This document shows positions 18,765-28,129 of a stretch of 64,000 nucleotides of DNA, piece by piece; position 1 is the first letter of the stretch; every line of letters begins with the position of its first letter. Under the pieces are notes generated by a model. That model saw only the letters and a list, made by a program, of their open reading frames with translations. It was not told the DNA's origin and did no database searches. Source of the DNA: Sinomicrobium kalidii (GTDB lineage: Bacteria > Bacteroidota > Bacteroidia > Flavobacteriales > Flavobacteriaceae). Location of the stretch: contig NZ_CP089211.1 of NCBI RefSeq assembly GCF_021183825.1, forward strand, positions 124,001 through 188,000, in the 5' to 3' direction. The translations under genes and the position numbers were made by a program.

Positions 18765-20870
18765 ATGAATCCTAAGCTGTTACAGACTCCCATCGATTAC
18801 CTCAAAGGTGTGGGCCCTAACCGTGCCGACCTGCTCCGAAAAGAATTGGGGATACACACCTACCAGGACCTTATCAATTTGTTCCCCAACCGGTATATTG
18901 ACCGTACGCGCTATTACAAGATAAATGAGTTACAGGAAAATTCTTCCGAGGTACAGGTTGTGGGTAAGGTCGTACACCTTAAAACGGTAGAACAAAAACG
19001 GGGAAAACGGCTTGTGGCCACTTTTACGGATGGTACGGGTGAAATGGAACTGGTGTGGTTCCGCGGGCACAAATGGATACGGGAAAGTATTAAGCTCAAT
19101 GTACCCTACGTCATTTTCGGGCGCTGTAACCGCATCGGGCATCACTTTTCGATGCCACACCCGGAAATGGAACTTCTTACCGATCACGAACGCAGCCTGC
19201 GAACGGCGATGCAACCCGTATATCCCTCAACAGAAAAACTCAGCAACAAAGGGATCACCAACAAGGTTATCAACAAACTGATGCAACAGCTTTTTACGGA
19301 GACCGGGGGAAAGTTCATGGAAACCCTGTCCCCTTCCCTCCTTGGTGAACTGAGCCTTATCTCAAAGCCTGCGGCCCTTTTCAATATCCATTTCCCCAAA
19401 AGCCAGGAATTGCTGGCCAGGGCACAGTACCGGCTGAAATTCGAAGAACTTTTTTACATACAGTTACAACTGCTCATAAAGAACCGTATACGCAAACAGA
19501 AGATCAGGGGCTACGTCTTTGACCAGGTAGGCGACCAGTTCCTCAGTTTTTATAACGATCATCTCCCTTTTTCCCTTACCGGGGCACAAAAAAGGGTGAT
19601 CCGGGAAATCAGGCACGATCTCGGCACAGGAGCACAAATGAACCGCCTGCTCCAGGGTGATGTGGGGTCCGGAAAGACCATTGTAGCCCTGATGGCCATG
19701 CTGCTTGCCATAGACAACGGTTTCCAGGCCTGTATCGTGGCCCCCACCGAAATCCTGGCGACTCAGCATTACAACGGTATTGAAGAGTTGGTTAACGACC
19801 TGGGAATAACCATAAAACTGCTCACAGGCTCTACTAAAACTTCAATACGAAATGAAATCCACGAGCAACTCCAAAGCGGCGAACTGAATATCCTTGTAGG
19901 TACCCACGCCGTATTGGAAGACAAGGTGAAATTTCACAATCTCGGGCTGGCCGTGATCGACGAACAACACCGTTTCGGGGTAGCACAACGGGCAAAATTA
20001 TGGCATAAGAATTCCACTCCGCCACACATCCTGGTCATGACCGCCACCCCTATTCCCCGTACACTGGCCATGAGCCTCTACGGCGACCTGGACATTTCGG
20101 TAATTGACGAATTACCGCCGGGACGAAAACCCGTAAAGACCGTGCACCGCTACGACAGTAACCGCCTCAGGGTTTTCCGGTTTCTGAAAGACGAAATCGG
20201 CAAAGGAAGACAGGTCTACATTGTATACCCGCTCATACAGGAATCCGAAAAAATGGATTATAAGGATCTCATGGATGGCTATGCCAGCATAGAAAGGGAG
20301 TTCCCGAAACCCGAGTACCAGGTATCCGTAGTTCACGGCAAGATGAAACCGGCCGACAAGGACTACGAAATGGAGCGCTTTGTACGGGGAGAAACCCAGA
20401 TCATGGTGGCTACCACAGTGATCGAAGTGGGTGTTAATGTACCCAATGCATCCGTAATGATCATCGAAAGCGCCGAAAGGTTCGGGCTGTCGCAGCTACA
20501 CCAGCTACGCGGCAGGGTGGGACGCGGTGCGGAACAGAGCTATTGTATCCTGATGACCGGGCACAAACTCTCTGCCGACTCCAAAACACGCCTGGAAACC
20601 ATGACCCGTACCAACGACGGTTTTGAAATTGCCGAAGTTGACCTGAAACTCCGCGGACCGGGAGATATTATGGGCACCCAGCAAAGCGGTATACTCCATC
20701 TGAAAATAGCCGATATTGTCAAGGACAATCAAATCCTGAAAGCCGCCCGTTACTACGCCCTTCAGTTATTAAAAAACGACCCTTCCCTTTCTTCGGAAGA
20801 AAACAGGATCATACGATATACGTATACACAGCTCAGCAAGGACAAGAACATATGGAATTATATCAGTTAA
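18765..20870 (+). CDS. recG: ATP-dependent DNA helicase RecG
   Basis: 701 residues, normal length. It remodels stalled forks and branched DNA. N-terminal wedge/OB region (about 1-250) starts with helix-hairpin-like PIDYLKGVGPNRADLLRKEL; Walker A LLQGDVGSGKT, DEXH box DEQHRFG, motif III TATPIPRTL, and motif VI QLHQLRGRVGRG are all intact. The gene stands alone and its 3' side borders a long repeat-filled spacer. Confidence 0.97.
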   Translation: MNPKLLQTPIDYLKGVGPNRADLLRKELGIHTYQDLINLFPNRYIDRTRYYKINELQENSSEVQVVGKVVHLKTVEQKRGKRLVATFTDGTGEMELVWFRGHKWIRESIKLNVPYVIFGRCNRIGHHFSMPHPEMELLTDHERSLRTAMQPVYPSTEKLSNKGITNKVINKLMQQLFTETGGKFMETLSPSLLGELSLISKPAALFNIHFPKSQELLARAQYRLKFEELFYIQLQLLIKNRIRKQKIRGYVFDQVGDQFLSFYNDHLPFSLTGAQKRVIREIRHDLGTGAQMNRLLQGDVGSGKTIVALMAMLLAIDNGFQACIVAPTEILATQHYNGIEELVNDLGITIKLLTGSTKTSIRNEIHEQLQSGELNILVGTHAVLEDKVKFHNLGLAVIDEQHRFGVAQRAKLWHKNSTPPHILVMTATPIPRTLAMSLYGDLDISVIDELPPGRKPVKTVHRYDSNRLRVFRFLKDEIGKGRQVYIVYPLIQESEKMDYKDLMDGYASIEREFPKPEYQVSVVHGKMKPADKDYEMERFVRGETQIMVATTVIEVGVNVPNASVMIIESAERFGLSQLHQLRGRVGRGAEQSYCILMTGHKLSADSKTRLETMTRTNDGFEIAEVDLKLRGPGDIMGTQQSGILHLKIADIVKDNQILKAARYYALQLLKNDPSLSSEENRIIRYTYTQLSKDKNIWNYIS

Positions 20871-21923
20871 CCGCAATAAATACGGTATAGTGGTTTTCTC
20901 AGGCAAGTACCGCCCCGGGAGACTTTTTTGGTTTGTGAGTTGGGGAGTTTTGGAGTTGGGGAGTTTTGGAGTTGGGGAGTTTTGGAGTTGGGGAGTTTTG
21001 GAGTTGGGGAGTTTTGGAGTTGGGGAGTTTTGGAGTTGGGGAGTCCCGGAGTTTTGGAGTTGGGAGGGTATTGTCTCTCAGTTCTTAAAACCCTAACAAG
21101 TACACGTCATTCCGAGGAACCGACGAAGGGAGGTAAATCCAGCCCTGAACCCTTCGACCTGGCTAAGGATAAACTAAAGCCGAAGGGTGGCAATCTCTGG
21201 AAGCCGGCAACATACCTCCGGTGGCATGCGCATAACCTGCCAGGAGACCGCCGCGCTACAGCCTGTCCTGAGTTTATCGAAGGGCTCGCGGTGACGATTA
21301 TCTTAACGTCATTGCCAATTGATGCGCTTGCCGAAATGTTAATTCCCGGAGCTACAGAGGGTGTCATTATCGATTTATATGGTTGTCCAAATGTTATCCC
21401 TCACAGTGACGTATGGCTTCAACTTCGTAAAATCGTCGTTTACACAAATCTTTTTTTAATACTTTTGCCCCGGAGTTCGACAACTATTCCTCACGGTTTT
21501 TAAAAAAAATCGTATATTTAGATTTTAGCTTCCCCAACATGTAAAGTAAGGCGGAAGCTACTACCCCGGGCCGATACTTTATGAAAGCAGGGAGCTCCCG
21601 GAGTTCCTGCTTCGGCAGAATTCCATATAAAAAAACTGTATCCGGTCGTCCGGGGCATATACGGTAATCAAACCAGGGCGTTATTTTTTCCTGCCGGTAC
21701 AGGGAACTAACTAAACCTCTATGGGCATAAGGTCCATAGGTTTATTGCAGGCTGAAAGTCTGTTTGGCCAGGGATACACGAATATTTGTATAAATGACTA
21801 CTGGTAAGTCCGTGTATTCGTGGCTAAACTTTATACAAACTGAAGTTGCTGCAATAATCCCGATTATCCCGATAGCTATCGGGAGCAAAGGTTTTAAACC
21901 GCAAACCGAGACCAATAAAAAAC
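20871..21923. other. 1-kb spacer without a convincing gene, made of repeats
   Basis: It holds a 16-bp minisatellite (20937-21067), then mosaic dispersed repeats: about 21109-21300 contains CATTCCGAGGAACCGACG, CCCTTCGACCTGGCTAAGG and CCTGTCCTGAGTTTATCGAA, fragments of a kind often scattered in flavobacterial genomes. Near 21773 and 21811 are inverted TACACGAATA and TATTCGTGG motifs. Near 21840-21920, GAAGTTGCTGCAATAA and GAGACCAATAAA recur upstream of the AEC gene (31096-31150). Open frames through here have low-complexity or repeat-derived sequence. Confidence 0.7.
20937..21067. repeat. 16-bp minisatellite, about 7 copies
   Basis: Unit GAGTTGGGGAGTTTTG. Units 1-6 (20937-21032) are identical, unit 7 (21033-21048) ends GTCCCG, and a degenerate partial copy follows. 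G and T are confined almost entirely to this strand. Confidence 0.95.
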
Positions 21924-23090
21924 ATGATTATACGTTTAAAAAAATTACTTCCACTCATCGTTTTTCTTCCCGTTTACGGGATTTCCCAGGACAAGCCCGT
22001 TGTTAAATTCGGCGGGGCGCTCCGTTTTAACTATATCTATTCCTCCTGGAAAAAGGAACAGAAAAAACAGGGCGGGGACTTTATGTACGACATGTTCCGT
22101 ATCAATGCAAAAGCCTCCCTCAAAGGGGTCACTCTCGACGCCGAATATCGCCTGTATTCCGAAGAATTCGGCGGAGGTGTACTAAAACAGGGATGGCTGG
22201 CCTACCGTTTTAATGAAAAGGACGAAATCCAGGTGGGACTCACCCAGGTTCCTTTCGGGATACAGCAATACAACTCGCACAACTGGTTTTTTAATATCGG
22301 TTATTACATCGGCCTGGAAGACGATCACGATATCGGTGTCAAGTTCATTCACCGGAAGGACGAAGGACTCAATTACCAGATCGCCTTTTTTAAGAATTCG
22401 GAAAGTATAGCCTTCGGAGGTGCTACGGATGTTTCGTTCAGCAGGTATTCCTACGACGTTGCGTCTATGGACGTCGACGGTGACGGCGAACCGGATTACA
22501 GGAACAAGGAAACGAACCAGTTCAATATCAAGCTGAATTACAAATGGCAACGCAGGCAATTCAAGCAGCAGTTCGGCGGTTATGCGCAGTACGGGGGATT
22601 ATATAACCTGGACACGGAAGAAATCGGTCACCATTACGGTTACGGGCTTTTTTACGAACTGGACTACAAGGCATTCAACCTCAAATCCGAGATCCTGCAT
22701 TACACCAAGTCCCCGGAAAACCCGGAGACAGAACGTTCGGATATGTTCGCAATGGCCGCCTACGGTTCGCCTTACCTCGTGGCTGCAAAGGCTAACCTCG
22801 CTTCACTCGCCGTGGCCTATACCGTCCCCGTATCGTGGGGGCCCGTGGAATCCCTTCAGTTCTACAATGATTTCGGGTACATCCAAAAAACAGCACACGA
22901 TTTTGCCGACAGTTATATGAACGTTACCGGAATAGGTGTAGCGGCAGGACACTTATACACCTATATCGATCTTGCCGCAGGGAAAAACCATTCCTGGCTG
23001 GGCGGTAATTTTATCGACGATTTTGCACAGGGTATTCCTGATGCCAAATGGGAAGCGCGTTTTAACATCAACATAGGATATTATTTTTAA
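21924..23090 (+). CDS. Outer-membrane porin
   Basis: 388 residues; signal peptide MIIRLKKLLPLIVFLPVYGISQ, then alternating strands of a beta barrel (VKFGGALRFNYIYSSW, VTLDAEYRLYSEEF) ending in an aromatic residue (NINIGYYF), as needed for outer-membrane assembly. A calcium-like loop DVDGDGEPDY lies near residue 183. It resembles phosphate-selective/OprO-type porins. It is 20 bases upstream of a BCCT transporter, so it is likely the outer-membrane entry for the same solute. Confidence 0.8.
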   Translation: MIIRLKKLLPLIVFLPVYGISQDKPVVKFGGALRFNYIYSSWKKEQKKQGGDFMYDMFRINAKASLKGVTLDAEYRLYSEEFGGGVLKQGWLAYRFNEKDEIQVGLTQVPFGIQQYNSHNWFFNIGYYIGLEDDHDIGVKFIHRKDEGLNYQIAFFKNSESIAFGGATDVSFSRYSYDVASMDVDGDGEPDYRNKETNQFNIKLNYKWQRRQFKQQFGGYAQYGGLYNLDTEEIGHHYGYGLFYELDYKAFNLKSEILHYTKSPENPETERSDMFAMAAYGSPYLVAAKANLASLAVAYTVPVSWGPVESLQFYNDFGYIQKTAHDFADSYMNVTGIGVAAGHLYTYIDLAAGKNHSWLGGNFIDDFAQGIPDAKWEARFNINIGYYF

Positions 23091-23110
23091 CCAGGGAAAA
23101 CACTATAATT

Positions 23111-24739
23111 ATGGCAAAAAAAGTAGTTCGAAGTGATGAAAAAAAATCCATTTTTGGGCTCGAGATCAACGGCCCGGTATTTTTTTCCTCCGCGATCATT
23201 ATGATCATCAGTATTACACTGACCCTCATTTATAAGGACAGTGCGGGAGAATATTTTAAACGCATCCAGAATTTTGTAGCCAATAACGGCGGCTGGTTTT
23301 TTGTGCTGGTTGTTAATATTTTTCTCTTTTTCATGATCTATATGGCTTTCAGCAAGTTCGGAAGGCTCCGGATAGGCGGGCAAAATGCCAAGCCCGAGTT
23401 TAAGACCATGTCCTGGTTTGCCATGCTGTTCAGCGCCGGAATGGGTATAGGACTGCTGTTCTGGAGCATTTCGGAACCTATTTCCCATTTCACTTCGCCT
23501 CCTACCGCCACCGGAAAAACCGTGGCGGCGGCACAGGAAGCCATGAACTTCACTTTTTTGCACTGGGGGTTTCATGCCTGGGGGATCTACGCACTGGTAG
23601 GCCTTGCCCTGGCTTACTTTACCTATTCGAGAGGACTGCCGCTTACCATCCGGTCCGTATTCTATCCTTTTCTCGGTGACAAGGTCTATGGCATACTGGG
23701 CGATATCATCGATGTCATAGCGGTACTGGCTACGATATTCGGACTGGCCACTTCCCTGGGGCTCGGAGTAAGACAGATAGCCGGAGGCCTTAATCATGTT
23801 TTTGACATCCCCGGGGGAATTACCACACAAATGCTGCTCATCGCCGGAGTTACTCTTGTGGCCACCATTTCCGTGGTGCTCGGAGTCGATAAGGGTGTAA
23901 AATTTCTCAGTGAATGGAACATGCGTATTGCGGTATTGCTCCTCCTCCTGGTTGTTATACTGGGGCCTACCATATACATTTTCCAATCTTTTGTTCAAAA
24001 TACGGGAAGCTATTTTTACAACTTCCTGGAAGTAGCCACATGGACGGAAACCTATACCGGTACGCACTGGCAGAACACCTGGACCATTTTTTACTGGGGC
24101 TGGTGGATCGCCTGGGCCCCGTTCGTAGGTATATTTATTGCCCGGATATCCAAAGGTAGGACCGTACGCGAATTTATTCTCGGGGTGCTGATCGTCCCTG
24201 CGCTGGTTACCTTTTTCTGGATCAATGCCTTCGGCAGTACCGCCATACAGGATGCCCTTGCCGGTAACATGGCCGTAGTGAACGAGGTCAAGATAGACGA
24301 AGCCATTGCCATGTTTGTCTTCTTGGAGGATTTCCCCTTACCCATGGTATTGAATATCATTGCCATCATACTGGTAGCGGGCTTTTTTATCACATCATCC
24401 GACTCCGGATCGCTTGTGGTGGACAGTATCACCTCCGGCGGGAAAATAGATGCCCCCGTGGCGCAGCGAATCTTCTGGGCCGTCATGGAGGGAGCGGTCG
24501 CCGCCGTGCTGCTGATAGGCGGAGGACTCAAGGCACTCCAGACTGCAGTTATCGTTTCAGGGCTGCCGTTTGCCATTATCCTGCTTGTGATGTGCTATTC
24601 CCTCTACAAGGGACTCAACGAAGATCACCGTAAACTACGACGACGCGAAGAGCAAAAAGACCTTGACAATTACAAGGATATCGTTTCCAATATCCTGCAA
24701 AAAAGAAGACCAAAGGAAAACAAAGATAAAAACCCATAA
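23111..24739 (+). CDS. BCCT family betaine/choline/carnitine transporter
   Basis: 542 residues, 12 membrane helices. The substrate-site tryptophans lie in WTIFYWGWWIAWAPFVGIF (about residues 325-343) and the Gly-rich unwound segment is SAGMGIGLLFWSISEP (about 112-127). It brings quaternary-amine osmolytes across the inner membrane with Na+ or H+. The charged C-terminal tail (DHRKLRRREEQKDL) may sense osmotic state as in BetP. Forms an operon with the porin and a USP gene. Confidence 0.92.
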   Translation: MAKKVVRSDEKKSIFGLEINGPVFFSSAIIMIISITLTLIYKDSAGEYFKRIQNFVANNGGWFFVLVVNIFLFFMIYMAFSKFGRLRIGGQNAKPEFKTMSWFAMLFSAGMGIGLLFWSISEPISHFTSPPTATGKTVAAAQEAMNFTFLHWGFHAWGIYALVGLALAYFTYSRGLPLTIRSVFYPFLGDKVYGILGDIIDVIAVLATIFGLATSLGLGVRQIAGGLNHVFDIPGGITTQMLLIAGVTLVATISVVLGVDKGVKFLSEWNMRIAVLLLLLVVILGPTIYIFQSFVQNTGSYFYNFLEVATWTETYTGTHWQNTWTIFYWGWWIAWAPFVGIFIARISKGRTVREFILGVLIVPALVTFFWINAFGSTAIQDALAGNMAVVNEVKIDEAIAMFVFLEDFPLPMVLNIIAIILVAGFFITSSDSGSLVVDSITSGGKIDAPVAQRIFWAVMEGAVAAVLLIGGGLKALQTAVIVSGLPFAIILLVMCYSLYKGLNEDHRKLRRREEQKDLDNYKDIVSNILQKRRPKENKDKNP

Positions 24740-24744
24740 ACATC

Positions 24745-25608
24745 ATGACTACCGATATAAAAAACATACTCGTTGCCCTGGACCTTTCGGAAATTGACGA
24801 AACCCTTATTACTTACGCTGCTTTTCTGGCCGATACCCTGAAAGCGGAAAAGGTCTACTTTGTACATAACATCAAAAAATATGAGATCAGTGACCTGTTT
24901 GAAGATGAACTCGGCGATGTTAATATCGAAGAAAGTATCGGGGAAGAACTGAACGAAAAAGTGACCGCCCTCTTCAAAAGCAAAACGGAATGGGAGGTAC
25001 TCATATCCAATGACACCTACACCGAATCGCTGATTGCCTATATCGTGAACAAGTATGGCATTCACCTCACGCTGGTAGGCAATAAAAACCGGGTAAAAGG
25101 TACCGGGGTGGTAAGCGGTAAACTCCTGCGAATGCTCCGTTGCCATATCCTGACCCTACCGAAAAATTCTGCACCAAAGGTGAAAAACATATGGATAGGA
25201 ACCGACTTTTCAAATGCTTCCAAACGCAGTTTTGTCATGGCCCGGGAGGTCGGGAAAGCCACTTCGGCACAAATAAAAGCGATACATATCTATAATGTCC
25301 CGTTACAGTTTGCGCCTTACCTGCCCAAGGAAACCCTGGTGCCTACCGTAGAAAAACACACCAATGAAAAAGGCCGGAAATTCATGAAAAAAATCCCCGG
25401 GGGGGCAGAAAATATTCCGCTGGAGATCATACCGGGACGGACTTCGAGCATTACCGAGAACCTTATCGAACACGGGAAAAAAGAGAAAACAGACCTGTTC
25501 TTTGTTTCCGATAAGGGGGGAAATACGTTCTCATCCCTGCTCGTGGGAAGCGTTACCGAAGAACTGTTCAGCGAAGACCTCCATTTTCCGTTATGGGTAT
25601 GCAAATAG
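24745..25608 (+). CDS. Tandem-domain universal stress protein
   Basis: 287 residues with two UspA domains (about 1-135 and 147-287). The first opens IKNILVALDLSEIDETLI; the second opens VKNIWIGTDFSNASKR and ends with the ATP-type motif SSLLVGSVTEELFS. It begins 5 bases after the BCCT stop, so it is co-translated; USP domains often sit with transporters and may modulate them. That link is inference. Confidence 0.88.
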   Translation: MTTDIKNILVALDLSEIDETLITYAAFLADTLKAEKVYFVHNIKKYEISDLFEDELGDVNIEESIGEELNEKVTALFKSKTEWEVLISNDTYTESLIAYIVNKYGIHLTLVGNKNRVKGTGVVSGKLLRMLRCHILTLPKNSAPKVKNIWIGTDFSNASKRSFVMAREVGKATSAQIKAIHIYNVPLQFAPYLPKETLVPTVEKHTNEKGRKFMKKIPGGAENIPLEIIPGRTSSITENLIEHGKKEKTDLFFVSDKGGNTFSSLLVGSVTEELFSEDLHFPLWVCK

Positions 25609-25611
25609 GCG

Positions 25612-25710
25612 TTAGACTTTAAGTCTAATCCCTTTTTAGTCATACGACAAGCAATTTTTAGCTAATGTAGGATTGTAGTCTTACCTAAAAAATGGATAAG
25701 ACTACAATCC
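25612..25710. terminator. Two inverted repeats between convergent genes
   Basis: First, TTAGACTT/AAGTCTAA (25612-25628) followed by CCCTTTTT, a + strand terminator for the USP operon. Second, perfect 14-bp arms GGATTGTAGTCTTA (25670-25683) and TAAGACTACAATCC (25697-25710) around an A-rich loop, able to work in both directions. Confidence 0.7.
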
Positions 25711-25724
25711 AAGCATGACAATAA

Positions 25725-26027
25725 TCATAAAAAATATTTTATTATATCCGATACATTTAGCAATATTATTAAACTTATCACGATACCAAAAAACAGGTTT
25801 AGAAAAATTCCTAAAAGACTTTTGAAAAACCTTTTTTCCCTAAAACTAATTATAGCATATATTAATCCAGCTAATGACAATATAGCAGTAAACAAAGCTA
25901 ATAAACCTAAAATAAGCATTAAAGTAAAACTCTCATTGTTTTTCCCGAAATAAGATAAAAGTAAGAATGTTAAAATGGTTAATAATAGGCTTAGTATCCC
26001 TATCCTTATTGACCTGTTTGAATGCAT
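25725..26027 (-). CDS. Small hypothetical membrane protein in the toxin-remnant island
   Basis: 100 residues with three hydrophobic segments (about 10-27, 33-62 and 73-95), opening MHSNRSIRIGILSLLLTIL. It is in an A+T-rich block unlike the neighbouring genes and is the last of a same-strand series behind the metallopeptidase toxin-like domain. It could be an immunity-type membrane protein by position only; no family is recognised. Confidence 0.55.
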   Translation of the reverse strand: MHSNRSIRIGILSLLLTILTFLLLSYFGKNNESFTLMLILGLLALFTAILSLAGLIYAIISFREKRFFKSLLGIFLNLFFGIVISLIILLNVSDIIKYFL

Positions 26028-26087
26028 ATGATAATCATAGTTTTAAGAAAGCCAAGTCCGTTTCTGGACCTGGTTGATTATTAACTT

Positions 26088-26607
26088 TTATAAAGCAATC
26101 CAGTTGTTTTGATCATCCATTACCATTTCAGGATTCCAATGATCAACAAATAATTCCTTAAGCCTGTCTCTATTTTCTTTTATCCGATAATATTCATATA
26201 TTTCTCCTTTGTAAGGTAAAGAAAGAATACAGTTATTATTCCAATTTTTGGGTTCGGCACTTCCCAAAGATGCACTGATACTAAGAGACTCTGGGTCAGT
26301 TTTCTGCCCCATTCCAAAAGCCAATATCAAACGCAAATTCAGGATAGTCACTGTCCTTACATTTCTTACAAAATTTTCTTTTTATATATTCATACTCCCA
26401 AACCACCTTTTTTTGCAGGGCAAGTTTTCGGCTGTTAGCCCCTTCGTACCGTTGGTTAAATCTTGGATCAGGTTTTTTTAATCTTTCCAAAAAGATAATA
26501 AAGGACTCTGTACACTCTTTTAGTGTGGCTTTACGATCGTACCAACTGACCCCTATTTTTAACATAAAAACAATAACTATCTCAGTATATATTTTAACAC
26601 AGAGCAA
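26088..26607 (-). pseudogene. Imm52-like immunity protein gene, frameshifted
   Basis: Two overlapping frames form one protein. Frame 1 (26607-26296) gives GVSWYDRKATLKECTESF, FLERLKKPDPRF, and ends IGFWNGAEN-stop; frame 2 continues DPESLSISASLGS, NNCILSLPYKGEIYEYY to 26088. Taking one base from the G4 run (C4 on the + strand, 26307-26310) joins them as GFWNGQKTDPESLSISASLG. The order W-x-R-x(6)-C, DP-F, WNG and a late LP block matches the Imm52 family, cytoplasmic proteins that protect against polymorphic toxins. Either a real knock-out or a base-call error in the G run. Confidence 0.7.
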
Positions 26608-26742
26608 ATGGCTATTCCATTTTCAACAAATAAATTAGCTATAGATTCTACAATTAAGGTCGATTATAAACAATTTTTAACTTATGTCCAGTTATAACTT
26701 TCTATATCATTTAGAGAAAGTTTAAACCACTTCAAATAATAC

Positions 26743-27165
26743 TTAGAATTCTATATCTTCCAAAATCTCTATTTTCCAAACAGATTTTTCTTTCTTTAAA
26801 TTTCCTGTGACCAAAGCCCCTTCTATGGGACTGGAGAAAGAAAAAGAAACTGTTTTCGTTTCACATGATATAATATCCAATTTTAAATTAATTTTAGCTT
26901 TATTCGTATTTAAAGAATCTACTAGTTTTATATATGTGTTTTCTACTGCAAGTGAATCTAATCCATCTAGAAATGGATTAGCAATTAATTCAATAGGTTT
27001 TCGTTCATCCAATTCCAGGTGTAAATACGCATATACATTTTTTTGCAAAAGAATAGTTTTTATAATGTCTTTTTTGTCTTGTTTCTCTAAACAACTATAT
27101 TCCTGAGACATACAGGATAATGATGTAACAAGCGTAAATAGTAATATAATCATTCGTTTTTCCAT
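26743..27165 (-). CDS. Small secreted hypothetical protein
   Basis: 140 residues with an N-terminal signal MEKRMIILLFTLVTSLSCMS that may be a lipoprotein signal (SLSC). The rest is charged with short strands (KINLKLDIISCETKTVSFSF). A+T-rich like its neighbours. It starts 5 bases after the end of the metallopeptidase-like frame, so the two were probably one transcript; a partner or immunity role is possible by position only. Confidence 0.6.
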   Translation of the reverse strand: MEKRMIILLFTLVTSLSCMSQEYSCLEKQDKKDIIKTILLQKNVYAYLHLELDERKPIELIANPFLDGLDSLAVENTYIKLVDSLNTNKAKINLKLDIISCETKTVSFSFSSPIEGALVTGNLKKEKSVWKIEILEDIEF

Positions 27166-27170
27166 GATCC

Positions 27171-27935
27171 TTATTTTTTGTTCATTAAAATTTCATACGC
27201 CTTTTCAGGTTCAATATTTCGACCATAAACAGCATATTCAAATTGTATGCCTTCTTCTCCTGGATATTCAAAACCATTGTAATAATCCCCATAATGAACA
27301 TATTCGTGCAATATCGTCGAGCCCAGAAAAAATAAAAGAGCATCCTCTTTCATCTGGTCTGTTGTTTTGTTTTCCAGTTGTTCAACAAAATCTACATCCA
27401 AATAAATATTGTCCGGATTATTTTTGTCAAACAACCCAGCCGTATCTGGAGAACTTGTTTCACGATAATTATCCAATTGCATTATTACTAAAGTAGGTCC
27501 ACTACCCCATTGCAGGTCTCTTTTTATTTCAGAAATGGGTAATTTAGTAAAATGATTTATAGCATAGACAATTCTAGAGATATTTGCAACCTTCGGAAGC
27601 TGATTTTTAAGATATTCCGTTAGTTTCGGATAACGAGTAGCATAATCACTCCCTTTAGGATATTTTATCAGAGGAGAAATACTTACTAAGGCCTGTTCAG
27701 TCATTAAGGCATCAATCACCTTTTTTACATATTTTTTAAATTCTTCACTAAATTCATTGGCATCTAAAAAGTAATATAATTTATAGACCCAACCATCTAC
27801 ATTATCGTCAATCCATTGAGACTGTTTCGGAGTAAGAGAACCAAGTCTTTTCTTTAAAAAGAATATACCTTCTGCACTCAGATAGTAACTCGTATTCGGA
27901 ACAACTGTAGTTCCCTCATTTTCGCATAAACTCAA
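27171..27935 (-). CDS. Metallopeptidase toxin domain (Tox-MPTase3-like), 5'-truncated
   Basis: About 254 residues. Zinc motif HEYVHYGDYY near residue 211, followed by GFEYPGEEGIQFEYAVYG, the pattern of metallopeptidase toxin tips of polymorphic toxins. Such tips normally end long secreted proteins, and here there is no delivery domain and no ATG: the first start-like codon is TTG (27935). Upstream the frame reads through a family C repeat (TTATTGGG type) to a stop at about 27970. Reading: a tip cut from its carrier, with the break at the repeat. Expression as a free cytoplasmic protein cannot be excluded. Confidence 0.65.
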   Translation of the reverse strand: MSLCENEGTTVVPNTSYYLSAEGIFFLKKRLGSLTPKQSQWIDDNVDGWVYKLYYFLDANEFSEEFKKYVKKVIDALMTEQALVSISPLIKYPKGSDYATRYPKLTEYLKNQLPKVANISRIVYAINHFTKLPISEIKRDLQWGSGPTLVIMQLDNYRETSSPDTAGLFDKNNPDNIYLDVDFVEQLENKTTDQMKEDALLFFLGSTILHEYVHYGDYYNGFEYPGEEGIQFEYAVYGRNIEPEKAYEILMNKK

Positions 27936-27966
27936 TAACCCAATAACTAAGTAACTTAATAACTTT
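27934..27966. repeat. Family C repeat at the 5' end of the toxin-like frame
   Basis: On the - strand this reads TTAAGTTACTTAGTTATTGG and onward in TTATTG units, the same kind as at 16434-16478 and 30960-31010. Confidence 0.55.
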
Positions 27967-27996
27967 AACTATACCTTTTTAGAAGCTAAAGCGAGA

Positions 27997-28010
27997 TGCA
28001 CTAAAGTGCA
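27997..28010. promoter_or_regulatory. 14-bp palindrome upstream of the DUF4412 gene
   Basis: TGCACTAAAGTGCA, perfect arms of six. It lies 120 bases before the proposed TTG start of the DUF4412 gene; an operator or short hairpin, role unknown. Confidence 0.3.
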
Positions 28011-28129
28011 CAGGTTTGACTTCAACTGAGGCCACTAAAAATCCGAAGAATATTCCTTCCTTTATTACCGGTAATACCGTTCCGAATCGTATATTTACAC
28101 TTTATAACCACGTAAATACAGTTAATACC

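Noticed and set aside
20890..21503. Frames of 68 and 191 codons through the minisatellite
   Set aside because: Translation is a low-complexity repeat followed by dispersed-repeat sequence.
27171..27935. Lipoprotein signal in the upstream reading of the toxin-like frame (LLSYLVIGLLSLC)
   Set aside because: It looks like a signal but has no usable start codon before it, a poor lipobox (Leu at -1), and is explained by the TTATTGGG repeat.
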